Source: Verrucomicrobia bacterium UBA2460 (GTDB lineage: Bacteria; Verrucomicrobiota; Verrucomicrobiia; Methylacidiphilales; Verrucolacustridaceae). Taken from it: a DNA stretch of 19,797 bases. This document shows, one piece after another, positions 7,292-15,815 of the stretch. Both the position numbers and the translations under genes were made by a program. The notes under the pieces were generated by a model. It was not told where the DNA came from, did no database searches, and worked only from the letters and a program-made list of their open reading frames with translations. Position 1 is the stretch's first letter; each line of letters starts with the position of its first letter. The stretch spans positions 7,881 through 27,677 of the forward strand of contig DDPU01000039.1 of assembly GCA_002342345.1 (NCBI GenBank). Reading direction: 5' to 3'.

Positions 7292-8932
7292 ATGAAAATA
7301 GGAATTCTCCAGGTGGATCTGACGGTGGGGGATTTTGCCGGGAATTCCGGCAAAATTCTCAGGGGTTACGAGAAGGTGGTCAGGGAGGGGGCCGATCTCG
7401 TTTTGGCCCCGGAGCTCGGGCTTTGCGGATATCCGCCCCGGGATCTGCTCAACCGGGAGGATTTTCTCGAGGCGCACGACCGGGCTTTGCGGGGTTTGGC
7501 GGCGAAGATCGGTAAAATCCCGCTTTTGACCGGCGGGATTGAGAGGTTCCGGGGCAGGGATGGCCGACCCCTGCACAATGCGGCGTTCCTGCTGCAGCAA
7601 AAAAAGCTCCGGGTGGTTGCGAGGAAGGTCCTGCTTCCGACTTATGACGTTTTTGACGAGGACCGCTATTTTGAGCCCGGAGGGGATTCGCGGCCGATCC
7701 GGATCGGCAAGACCAGGGTCGGGGTGACGATCTGCGAGGATATCTGGAATGATGAGGATCTGTGGCCGTTGCGGCGTTATCGGCGCGATCCGGTGAGGGA
7801 GTTGACGCGGAAAGGCATCGATCTTTTGGTGAACCTTTCGGCCTCGCCGTGGAGCATCGACAAGGAAAAGACGCGCTTTCGTCTTCTCCGCGGGGTGGCG
7901 GTCCGTTCCGGGATTCCGGTGGTGCAGGTCAACGCGGTGGGGGGAAACGACGAGCTCGTTTTTGACGGGCAGAGCCTGGTGGCCGGAAAAAAAGGGGGAG
8001 TGCTGGCCCAAGGAGCCCCGTTCGGCGAGCAGTCGTGGGTGGTGGATCTGCAGGGCCGGGAAAAAACACCGGAGTGGGCCTGCCGGGAGGAGCAGCTATT
8101 CCGTGCGCTGGTGTTGGGGACGCGCGATTATCTGGAAAAATGCGGTTTTCGGGAAGTCGTCCTGGGCCTGAGCGGAGGTATCGACAGCGCCCTCACGGCG
8201 GTGATTGCAGCTGAGGCGCTGGGGCCGGACAAGGTGCTGGGGGTGGCGATGCCCAGCCGGTTTTCCAGCGAGGGCAGCGTAAAGGATGCCGAGGATCTGG
8301 CCCGGAGGCTGAGAATCCGCTACCTGAAAATTCCCATTGAGGGTCCGTTTCAATCCATGCTGGGGTCGATCGCGCCGGCGCGTGGGGGCAGGACGGGCGG
8401 GTTGACGGAGGAAAACCTGCAATCGCGGCTCCGGGGCGTGGTCCTGATGGCGGTTTCCAACGACTCCGGCCGGCTGCTGCTGACCACGGGCAACAAAAGC
8501 GAGTTGGCCGTGGGATACTGCACCCTCTACGGGGACATGTGCGGCGCCCTGGGGGTGATCGCGGATGTTCCCAAGACGATGGTGTACCGTCTGGCCCGTT
8601 GGGTGAACCGGGAAAGGGAGATCATTCCCAAGTCGTCGATCGACAAGGCTCCCAGCGCGGAACTGCGCCCCAACCAGACCGACCAGGACAGCCTGCCGCC
8701 CTACGAAAAGCTGGACCAGATCCTGGAAAGCTACGTGGTCAACGAAGGATCCATCCGGGCGATGGCAAAGAAGGGAATCTCCAAAACCACCGCGCGGGAG
8801 ATCGTGCGGAAGATCGACCTGTCGGAATACAAGCGGCGACAGGCGGCTCCGGGGTTGAAGGTGACGACCAAGGCCTTTGGGGCGGGAAGAAGGATGCCGA
8901 TCGCTCAGAGGTTTGATCCGAGAGCGGCGTAA
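7292..8932 (+). CDS. nadE: Glutamine-dependent NAD+ synthetase
   Basis: A 546-residue two-domain enzyme that makes NAD+ from deamido-NAD+ (NaAD), ATP and glutamine. The N-terminal nitrilase-type glutaminase domain (about 1-255) has the Glu-Lys-Cys triad: E41 in PELGLCGYPP, K112 in RKVLLPTY and C148 in TICEDIW. The C-terminal synthetase domain has the ATP-pyrophosphatase loop SGGIDS at 294-299, then TTGNKSELAVGYCTLYGD and the lysine/asparagine-rich segment SSIDKAPSAELRPNQTDQDSLPPY. Both domains are complete and of normal length, so free glutamine can be the nitrogen source. It stands alone on the plus strand, with 93 bp to divergent hpnH. An AATAAT box at 7270-7275 could be its -10. Confidence 0.97.
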   Translation: MKIGILQVDLTVGDFAGNSGKILRGYEKVVREGADLVLAPELGLCGYPPRDLLNREDFLEAHDRALRGLAAKIGKIPLLTGGIERFRGRDGRPLHNAAFLLQQKKLRVVARKVLLPTYDVFDEDRYFEPGGDSRPIRIGKTRVGVTICEDIWNDEDLWPLRRYRRDPVRELTRKGIDLLVNLSASPWSIDKEKTRFRLLRGVAVRSGIPVVQVNAVGGNDELVFDGQSLVAGKKGGVLAQGAPFGEQSWVVDLQGREKTPEWACREEQLFRALVLGTRDYLEKCGFREVVLGLSGGIDSALTAVIAAEALGPDKVLGVAMPSRFSSEGSVKDAEDLARRLRIRYLKIPIEGPFQSMLGSIAPARGGRTGGLTEENLQSRLRGVVLMAVSNDSGRLLLTTGNKSELAVGYCTLYGDMCGALGVIADVPKTMVYRLARWVNREREIIPKSSIDKAPSAELRPNQTDQDSLPPYEKLDQILESYVVNEGSIRAMAKKGISKTTAREIVRKIDLSEYKRRQAAPGLKVTTKAFGAGRRMPIAQRFDPRAA

Positions 8933-8943
8933 GTTGGGTCGAT

Positions 8944-9011
8944 CGTTTACGATTACGATTACGGTTTCTCGAGCAAGCCTTCCGTAAAGGTAAACTTAAA
9001 CGTAAACGAAA
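8944..9011. repeat. Inverted pair of degenerate hexamer tandem repeats (hairpin-forming)
   Basis: The left arm (8944-8967) is four hexamers, CGTTTA CGATTA CGATTA CGGTTT. The right arm (8982-9011) is five hexamers, CCGTAA AGGTAA ACTTAA ACGTAA ACGAAA. The arms are the same unit on opposite strands. CGTTTACG (8944-8951) pairs exactly with CGTAAACG (9001-9008), and TTACGG (8959-8964) pairs with CCGTAA (8982-8987). The site lies between convergent genes and could act as a two-way terminator, although no clear U-tract follows. Confidence 0.7.
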
Positions 9012-9044
9012 GTCACACCTTTCGGATCAGAAAGTAGGTGTCTA

Positions 9045-10187
9045 CTACCGGCGGGGGGAAACGGTGAACCCGTGCTTCTTCATCATGGGGCCGAGTTGAT
9101 GGCGTAGCCAGTCGGCGGAGAGGCCGAACTCCCTGAGCGAATAGCGGTGGGAGCTTTTGTATTCGCGGGATTTTTTGGCGTTGCGGGTGATGGCGGCCGA
9201 GGCTCCGGGGCTGAGGGGAATCCGGAAATGGCGGTAGATGGACCGGACGGTCTCCGCCGGCCGGGAAACAAGATCGCGATAAAGAATGCGGAGGTAGCGA
9301 CGCCGGTCGGCCCGGCCGTCCTTCTCCTCGAGATGCCGGAACCAGGCGGCGGCGAGTTCCGCGTACTCCAACGACTCCTGGCTCTTTTTCTGCAGGGAGG
9401 GGTTGACCCATTTCCAGACCGGGTAAAAGACGCTGACGTGGGAGGCGATCGACTCGGCCGGATTGCGGAGGATGTTGATGATGCGGGCGTCGGGAAACTC
9501 CTTGCGGAGGCTGAGCACCGAACCGGAGAGCTGGGTGGCCTTGGAGAGCAGGATTTTGTTTTTTCCGTGCAGGTAGAGATGGCGCTGCAGGCAGGAGCGG
9601 TAGTAGCGCATCAGCCGCCGGCGTTCCGGCTCAGGCAGATCGTCGGCAAAGCCGGCCCCCCAAAGCAGGCGCACGTAGGGGAAAAGCAGGTAAATGGCCT
9701 CCGTGACGAAGGTGTAGACGAAAAAGCCGTCGTCTTCCTCCGGCTGGGCCAGCCGCATTTTGTGCATGTTGTCCCAACCTCCGAAAAAGCGCCTTTCCAT
9801 CCAGGTGATCAAAAGCCCCAGAAAGCTGTCCCGGTGGCTGCCGAGGGCGGCGATTCCCAAGATGATCTTTTGGAGGAGGATGCTGGGAAAGATGGTCTGG
9901 TACATCAGCACCGGGGCGAACGCCTCACGGTTCTGGGCCAGCATTTTTTGCAGAAAGGTGGTTCCGCTGCGTGGCGGGGCGATGATGAAGACCGGTTGGC
10001 GGACTGCCTGCCTGCGGAAGCCGGGAAAAAAAAGATGATCGAGGGCGCGGCCCGCGGCCACCACGACCCAGAACGAGGCCAGCAGCAGCATGAAGAAGGC
10101 GACGATCAGCCAGCGGCGCAGGCGGAACGGGCGACCCAGATAGGAGTATGCGAGAGCCTTGGAAGTTAGGCTGATATTCAGATACAT
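9045..10187 (-). CDS. Membrane-anchored sulfotransferase-family protein
   Basis: From the ATG at 10187 the product has 380 residues. A strong hydrophobic segment near residues 26-45 (WLIVAFFMLLLASFWVVVAA) follows a basic stretch and should anchor the protein in the membrane, with the domain on the cytoplasmic side if PAPS is the donor. The PAPS 5'-phosphosulfate loop is FIIAPPRSGTTFLQKML (P-loop about 70-77). The 3'-phosphate motif is LRNPAESIASHVS (about 240-251). The fold fits the Sulfotransfer_3-type families; the acceptor is unknown and could be a lipid or surface glycan. An upstream in-frame ATG at 10250 would add 21 residues but leave only 12 bp to the divergent DedA gene, so I prefer 10187. 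Confidence 0.82.
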   Translation of the reverse strand: MYLNISLTSKALAYSYLGRPFRLRRWLIVAFFMLLLASFWVVVAAGRALDHLFFPGFRRQAVRQPVFIIAPPRSGTTFLQKMLAQNREAFAPVLMYQTIFPSILLQKIILGIAALGSHRDSFLGLLITWMERRFFGGWDNMHKMRLAQPEEDDGFFVYTFVTEAIYLLFPYVRLLWGAGFADDLPEPERRRLMRYYRSCLQRHLYLHGKNKILLSKATQLSGSVLSLRKEFPDARIINILRNPAESIASHVSVFYPVWKWVNPSLQKKSQESLEYAELAAAWFRHLEEKDGRADRRRYLRILYRDLVSRPAETVRSIYRHFRIPLSPGASAAITRNAKKSREYKSSHRYSLREFGLSADWLRHQLGPMMKKHGFTVSPRR

Positions 10188-10262
10188 GGCGGTATGAGGG
10201 GCTTTTTTAGTGGAATCGGGGGTGCAGACAATGCAAACAACCGTTAACATCCCAATTCCAAC

Positions 10263-10883
10263 ATGGAGCTATCTTTTCTCATTCAGGCGATCTCCGAGTA
10301 CCGGTACCTGGCGATGTCGGGCATTCTCTTCATTTCGGCCATGGGGGTGCCGATCCCCGAGGAGCCGCTGCTGATCGCCAGCGGGTTATCCGTGGGATGG
10401 GGGGATTCCCAATACCACCTGGCGGTGGCGGCGTGCCTGATCGGCATTCTTGGCGGAGACATGTGGGTGTACTTTCTGGGGAGGCGGGGGGGAAAGTGGT
10501 TTTTGGGCACCCGCATCGGGGCTTGGGTCTTCTCGGAAAAACACCAGAGCCGGATCGAGCACCTTTACGAAAAGCACGGCGCCAAGACCGTATTTCTGGG
10601 GCGGTTCATTCCTGCGGTGCGGTTCGGGGTTTTTTTCTTTGCCGGCCGGCATCGGATGCCCATCCGAAAATTCCTCGGTTTGAATGCGCTCGGGGCCATT
10701 CTTTATGCGCCTTTATGGATCTGGCTGAGCGCGGTGGCTGGGGAGAAATTTTCCCAGTCGGCGGCGGCCCAGAAAGCAGCGGAGCATTGGGTGGAGCGGG
10801 GGAGTCTGATCCTGATCGGTTTTGTCTTGGTGGTGATTGCGCTGACGATCTGGGGTGCGGGGAAGAAAAAGCCATCCACCTAA
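10263..10883 (+). CDS. DedA-family integral membrane protein (VTT/SNARE-associated domain)
   Basis: A 206-residue polytopic membrane protein. Family marks are SAMGVPIPEEPLLIASG (26-41, with the conserved acidic E33/E34), GGDMWVYFLGRRGG (64-77) and the GRFIPAVR motif (113-120), where the arginines are important in characterised DedA proteins. DedA proteins are linked to undecaprenyl-phosphate or phospholipid flipping and to proton-motive-force maintenance. Hydrophobic stretches near 18-45, 53-72, 140-160 and 180-198 fit the fold. The C-terminus is basic (GKKKPST). It is divergent from the sulfotransferase-like gene and may share its control region. A TAACAT box at 10245-10250 is a possible -10. 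No Shine-Dalgarno is visible. Confidence 0.92.
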   Translation: MELSFLIQAISEYRYLAMSGILFISAMGVPIPEEPLLIASGLSVGWGDSQYHLAVAACLIGILGGDMWVYFLGRRGGKWFLGTRIGAWVFSEKHQSRIEHLYEKHGAKTVFLGRFIPAVRFGVFFFAGRHRMPIRKFLGLNALGAILYAPLWIWLSAVAGEKFSQSAAAQKAAEHWVERGSLILIGFVLVVIALTIWGAGKKKPST

Positions 10884-10909
10884 GTCCAGCAGCCACCAAG
10901 GCAGGTCTT

Positions 10910-10927
10910 GGATTAGGTTTAGGGAAA
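10910..10927. repeat. Short hexamer tandem repeat GGWTTA
   Basis: Three adjoining hexamers, GGATTA GGTTTA GGGAAA, lie in the 68-bp gap between the convergent DedA and lipM genes. It is short and degenerate on its own; it counts mainly because other gaps in the window hold repeats of the same kind. Confidence 0.4.
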
Positions 10928-10951
10928 GACAGAGCGGAGAGGCGAAAAAGC

Positions 10952-11611
10952 TCAGCGAGAGTAGTTCCAGGCGCGGCTCGAGTAGCGGTCGCGGAGCAGC
11001 TGTTGGGCCAGTTCCTCCTCGGGATCCGTTCTTTTTGACGGGTTCCAGCCGACACCCAGGGCGGGGGAGAGTTTTTGCGGGAGAATTTCCGCAAGGCTTT
11101 CCGGGATGGGGCCGGGAAGAAGAACGGTGCCTTGGTGAAGACAGCCCTGCCGGGTGCGGCGCTGGGCGGCTCCGGCCAGTTTCTTCCCCGCAGGATCGAG
11201 GACATCGGCGGGAACCGGCTTAAGAAAACAGGCGGGGTGATCCTGTTTGGGGGAGGTGGTGGCGAGGCGACAGGCGATTCCGGCATCGAGGAGAGCCGAA
11301 GCGACCGCTGCGTGGATGGTGCGGTAGGACGGAAGCGTCCCTGCCGCGGTCAGGGGATGGTCCGCAGGGAGAACCACGGTGTAGGTGAGATCCCGCCCGT
11401 GCTCCACCAAGCCTCCGCCGGTATAGCGTCGCACAAAAGGTGTGGAGGGCGGGACCACCGAGTGTTTTTGGAAGTACCCCAAGGAAACGCAGGGCTCTGC
11501 CCAGGCGTAGATCCGGAGAACGGGGCTGCGGGCGTGGCGGAGCAGGGACTCGTCGATCGCCATATTTTCAAAGGCGGAGAATCTTCCGTCGAGGAGAAGA
11601 CGACCGTTCAT
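10952..11611 (-). CDS. lipM: Octanoyltransferase LipM-like (lipoate/biotin ligase fold)
   Basis: A 219-residue protein of the BPL/LplA/LipB fold. It is probably an octanoyltransferase moving octanoyl from acyl carrier protein to a lipoyl domain, the first step of lipoate synthesis. RRYTGGGLVEHGRDLTYTV (61-79) is the substrate-binding loop. DPAGKKLAGAAQRR (139-152) holds the conserved lysine, followed by LHQGTVLL. C128 in HPACF aligns with the catalytic cysteine that I recall in Bacillus subtilis LipM. The C-terminus YSSRAWNYSR closely resembles the end of that protein. The cysteine favours LipM over a lipoate-protein ligase (LplA), but an LplA-like activity cannot be excluded. The protein is somewhat shorter than the ~280 of LipM. 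It faces DedA convergently. Confidence 0.83.
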   Translation of the reverse strand: MNGRLLLDGRFSAFENMAIDESLLRHARSPVLRIYAWAEPCVSLGYFQKHSVVPPSTPFVRRYTGGGLVEHGRDLTYTVVLPADHPLTAAGTLPSYRTIHAAVASALLDAGIACRLATTSPKQDHPACFLKPVPADVLDPAGKKLAGAAQRRTRQGCLHQGTVLLPGPIPESLAEILPQKLSPALGVGWNPSKRTDPEEELAQQLLRDRYSSRAWNYSR

Positions 11612-11612
11612 T

Positions 11613-11648
11613 GTTAACTTGAGTTTAGGTTTAAGTTTAACTTTAAGA
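11613..11648. repeat. Degenerate hexamer tandem repeat TTRRGT in a divergent promoter region
   Basis: After GTTAAC (11613-11618) come five hexamers: TTGAGT TTAGGT TTAAGT TTAACT TTAAGA. The array abuts the lipM start codon and fills about half of the gap to the divergent lipoprotein gene. On the minus strand it supplies -10-like boxes, for instance TAAACT (11627-11622), ten bases before the lipM ATG. Confidence 0.65.
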
Positions 11649-11659
11649 AAGTTAGGAGG

Positions 11660-11688
11660 TTGAGCTGGGAAGCTCGAGGGATTATCTT
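11660..11688 (+). promoter_or_regulatory. Candidate promoter of the SH3-like lipoprotein gene
   Basis: TTGAGC (11660-11665), a 17-base spacer and TATCTT (11683-11688) give four of six consensus matches in each box. The -10 ends six bases before the ATG, so transcription would start at about the start codon. The hairpin GAGCT-GGGA-AGCTC (11662-11675) overlaps the -35 box and spacer and could be an operator. AGGAGG at 11654 is too far from the ATG to serve as a Shine-Dalgarno. Confidence 0.4.
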
Positions 11689-11694
11689 TCTTCC

Positions 11695-11961
11695 ATGAGG
11701 ATGTTTCTCCCCACGCTTGCCTCCGTCGTTGTTTTGTTGGCGGGGTGTGCGGGGACGGGGAACCGGGACGCCTCCATGGCGATGATCCTTGCCGATGTGC
11801 CGCTGAAGGAATCGGGTCCGAACCAGGTAACCCCGGCCACCTCCACCGTGCATCGCGGCGACCGCGTCAGTGTGCGACGGGTGGTGGGGGACTATGCCGA
11901 GGTGGAGACGATGGACCGGCGGACGGGTTATGTGCCGACCTCGGTGTTGCAAGAACAGTAA
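11695..11961 (+). CDS. Small lipoprotein with SH3-like domain
   Basis: An 88-residue protein. The N-terminus is a lipoprotein signal peptide ending in the lipobox LLAGC, so C18 would be lipidated and the mature protein tethered to a membrane. Residues about 46-88 resemble a short bacterial SH3 domain: HRGDRVSVRRVVGDYAEVETM followed by RRTGYVPTSVL, with the typical 'G..V.V......A.V.......GYVP...L' pattern. Such domains often bind peptidoglycan or envelope peptides. It may be a small envelope factor; the partner is unknown. It precedes the thiC riboswitch by about 40 bp but probably has its own promoter. Confidence 0.78.
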   Translation: MRMFLPTLASVVVLLAGCAGTGNRDASMAMILADVPLKESGPNQVTPATSTVHRGDRVSVRRVVGDYAEVETMDRRTGYVPTSVLQEQ

Positions 11962-11970
11962 GCGGAAGAG

Positions 11971-11998
11971 TTGACCCGGCCGGGCGGGATTTTAGGAT
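11971..11998 (+). promoter_or_regulatory. thiC: Candidate thiC promoter just upstream of the TPP riboswitch
   Basis: TTGACC (11971-11976, five of six matches), a 16-base spacer and TAGGAT (11993-11998, four of six) lie directly before the aptamer. Predicted transcription would begin near 12004-12006, close to the aptamer's 5' edge. The position agrees with the riboswitch, which raises confidence. Confidence 0.5.
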
Positions 11999-12003
11999 TT
12001 CTG

Positions 12004-12095
12004 GATCGGGGGAGTCCGGACGGCCGGGCTGAGAGTCGGGAACCGTGGTCCCGAGACCCTAGGAACCTGAAGCGGGTCATGCCGCCGGAGGGAGA
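12004..12095 (+). promoter_or_regulatory. TPP (thiamine pyrophosphate) riboswitch
   Basis: The conserved core is read directly: GGGGAGTCC, GGGCTGAGAG, GACCCT, GGAACCTGA, GCGGGTCATGCCGCC and GGAGGGAG occur in the order of the THI element. P2 forms from AGTCC with GGGCT, P4 from CCCT with AGGG, and P5 from GCGG with CCGC. An extra hairpin TCGGGA/TCCCGA (12036-12054) sits between P2 and P4. GTCATGCC differs by one base from the usual TAATGCC core. P1 is not obvious. Thiamine pyrophosphate binding should reduce thiC expression. The thiC Shine-Dalgarno (AGGAG, 12133-12137) lies about 40 bases downstream, and no clear terminator intervenes, so translational control is more likely. Confidence 0.95.
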
Positions 12096-12120
12096 GAGCC
12101 GTTCTTTTTCCTTCCCGTGA

Positions 12121-14037
<1,917 letters not shown>

Positions 14038-14038
14038 A

Positions 14039-14446
14039 TCAGGCACCGAGTTTCACGATGGCCTGAAAGATCCTTGGCGGGACCGGCATGACGGAGAGCC
14101 GGGACTGGCGGAGGAGCAAGAGATCGCGGAAGCGGCTGTCCGCCTTCAACTGCTCGAGGGTCACGGGATTTTTCAGGGGACCCTCCGCGGCCAGTTCCAC
14201 GGAAGTCCAGTCCTCGCCCCTGGGGGCGGTGGGGTCGGGAAAAGCGGTGCGGGAGACCCTGGCAGTGCCGACAACGGCCCGCTCATCGACGCTGTGGTAG
14301 TAGAGGACCCGGTCGCCTTTTTCCATCCGGCGGAGGAAATTGCGGGCCTGGTAGTTGCGGACACCGTCCCAGACGACCTTCCTCTCCCTGAGAAACCGGC
14401 CGAACGGGTAGGTGGAGGGTTCTTGTTTCACCAGCCAACAGCTCAT
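14039..14446 (-). CDS. EVE-domain protein (putative modified-base binding)
   Basis: A 135-residue protein consisting of one EVE domain (PUA-like fold, Thy28 type). Signatures are SCWLVKQEPSTYPF at the start, WDGVRNYQARNFLRRM (26-41) and YYHSVDERAVVGTARV (49-64), with a later ...DWTSVELA and a C-terminal PRIFQAIVKL. EVE domains have an aromatic cage and are linked to binding modified cytosine in DNA or modified RNA bases. I start at the ATG at 14446; a TTG at 14455 would add three residues. No Shine-Dalgarno is visible, but a TATTTT box sits seven bases upstream. No restriction or modification gene is nearby, so a defence link has no support here. Confidence 0.92.
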   Translation of the reverse strand: MSCWLVKQEPSTYPFGRFLRERKVVWDGVRNYQARNFLRRMEKGDRVLYYHSVDERAVVGTARVSRTAFPDPTAPRGEDWTSVELAAEGPLKNPVTLEQLKADSRFRDLLLLRQSRLSVMPVPPRIFQAIVKLGA

Positions 14447-14453
14447 GGAGATC

Positions 14454-14459
14454 AAAATA
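14454..14459 (-). promoter_or_regulatory. Candidate -10 box of the EVE gene
   Basis: TATTTT on the minus strand ends seven bases before the ATG at 14446. It would give an essentially leaderless mRNA. No strong -35 is seen at the right distance, so support is weak. Confidence 0.3.
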
Positions 14460-14474
14460 CCAAACCCGGAAGGA

Positions 14475-14502
14475 GATAGAAGATAGGAGATGGAAGATAG
14501 GG
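14475..14502. repeat. Heptamer tandem repeat (4 copies, GATAGRA)
   Basis: Four adjoining heptamers, GATAGAA GATAGGA GATGGAA GATAGGG, lie in exact 7-base register between the divergent EVE and lysA genes. The plus strand is purine-rich. The array lies upstream of both candidate -10 boxes. Confidence 0.75.
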
Positions 14503-14513
14503 GGGATTTCCAT

Positions 14514-14519
14514 TATTCT
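14514..14519 (+). promoter_or_regulatory. lysA: Candidate -10 box of the lysA-panB operon
   Basis: TATTCT (four of six matches) ends six bases before the lysA ATG at 14526. The -35 position 17 bases upstream (TGGAAG, 14491-14496) falls inside the heptamer repeat and matches poorly. No Shine-Dalgarno precedes the ATG. Confidence 0.35.
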
Positions 14520-14525
14520 ATCCGG

Positions 14526-15815
14526 ATGCACCGGATCCAGAGAAAGGGAGGCGAACTTCATGTGGAGGGGGTCAGCGTGGAAGCGCTGGCTGACCGTCAC
14601 GGCACGCCCCTTTACGTTTATTCGGCCGGCACGATCCTGGACCACTATCGTCGGCTGCGGGGGGTGTTGCGGGCCCTCAACCCGCTGATCTGCTATTCGG
14701 TCAAGGCCAACAGCAATCTGGCCATTTTAAGCCTGTTGGCCCGGGCCGGGAGCGGTTTCGACGTGGTAAGCGGCGGGGAGCTGGAACGGGTCCGCAAGGC
14801 GGGCGGAAAGCCGGCCAAGTGTGTCTATGCCGGGGTGGGCAAGACGGAGGAAGAGATTGAGGCCGGGCTGCGGGCCGGCGTGAAGGCTTTTCATGTGGAG
14901 AGTGAGGAGGAACTGCACACGATCGCCATGGTGGCCGGGCGCAAGAGGGGGCGGCGGGCCCCGGTGGCCTTGCGGGTCAATCCGGACGTGGCTGCGGGTG
15001 GGCACGCCAAGATCACCACGGGAACCTACGCGAACAAGTTCGGCATCCCCTTCGAGCAGGTGGCGGCGATCTATCGCGGCGCTTCGGGCGACCGGCGCCT
15101 GCACCTGCGCGGGATTCAAATGCACATCGGTTCCCAGATCACGCAGGCGGCGCCGTTCCGGGCAGCGGTGCGGAAGATGGTGCCGTTGGTGGAGCGCCTG
15201 CGCGACCGCCACGGGCTGGAGTACTTCGACATTGGGGGCGGGGTGGGAATTGTGTATCAGGACGCGCTGGCCAGCGGGCGGGACGGATGGTGGAAGACCC
15301 CAAAGGCGCAGAGGTTCCTTACCCTGAATGAATACGCCCTTTCCCTCGTCTCGCTCTTGCGAAACCTCAAGATGCAGATTCTGCTGGAGCCCGGGCGTTT
15401 CCTGGTGGGCAACGCCGGGATGCTGGTGACGGAGGTGCTTTATCGGAAGCGGACGGGGCGGAAGCATTTCACGGTGGTGGATGCCGGGATGAACGACCTG
15501 ATCCGGCCGACTCTTTACGAGGCGTTTCACCAGATTGAGCCGGTCGGCAAGCCCCGTCCCGGGGCGATCTCCACGGATGTGGTGGGTCCGGTCTGCGAAT
15601 CCGGGGATGTGTTTGGCCACGACCGCACCCTGCCGCCGGTGGAGCGCGGGGACCGGTTGGCCATCCTGAGCGCCGGCGCCTATGGTTTTTCCATGGCATC
15701 GAACTACAACACCCGGCCGCGTCCGGCGGAGATTCTCGTCTCGGGAAACCGGGCCCGGGTCGTTCGCAGCCGGGAACGGGCGGCGGATCTCTGGCGTGGG
15801 GAGAGAAGGTCGTGA
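14526..15815 (+). CDS. lysA: Diaminopimelate decarboxylase
   Basis: From the ATG at 14526 the product has 429 residues, normal for LysA. This PLP enzyme decarboxylates meso-diaminopimelate to L-lysine. The PLP lysine is K60 in CYSVKANSN. The barrel holds GFDVVSGGEL, MHIGSQI (199-205), FDIGGGVGI (235-242) and EPGRFLVGNAG (288-298). The second domain gives the active-site VCESGDVF (C357) and GAYGFSMASNYN (384-395). An in-frame ATG at 14490 would add 12 unrelated residues and lies within the heptamer repeat, so I reject it. The gene leads a six-gene operon, and its stop overlaps the GTG of dapF in GTGA. Confidence 0.96.
   Translation: MHRIQRKGGELHVEGVSVEALADRHGTPLYVYSAGTILDHYRRLRGVLRALNPLICYSVKANSNLAILSLLARAGSGFDVVSGGELERVRKAGGKPAKCVYAGVGKTEEEIEAGLRAGVKAFHVESEEELHTIAMVAGRKRGRRAPVALRVNPDVAAGGHAKITTGTYANKFGIPFEQVAAIYRGASGDRRLHLRGIQMHIGSQITQAAPFRAAVRKMVPLVERLRDRHGLEYFDIGGGVGIVYQDALASGRDGWWKTPKAQRFLTLNEYALSLVSLLRNLKMQILLEPGRFLVGNAGMLVTEVLYRKRTGRKHFTVVDAGMNDLIRPTLYEAFHQIEPVGKPRPGAISTDVVGPVCESGDVFGHDRTLPPVERGDRLAILSAGAYGFSMASNYNTRPRPAEILVSGNRARVVRSRERAADLWRGERRS

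Noticed and set aside
8944..9011. CRISPR-like array
   Set aside because: The units are 6 bp with no spacers and no cas genes; these are simple tandem repeats.
10188..10250. Extended start of the sulfotransferase-like gene at 10250
   Set aside because: The 21 added residues look unrelated and would leave 12 bp to the divergent DedA gene. It remains an alternative.
14039..14455. EVE-domain gene as part of a defence island
   Set aside because: EVE domains occur in modification-dependent restriction, but no nuclease, methylase or mobile element is near; all neighbours are housekeeping genes.
14490..14525. Extended lysA start at 14490
   Set aside because: The extra 12 residues are encoded by the heptamer repeat and have no LysA similarity; the ATG at 14526 gives a normal N-terminus.
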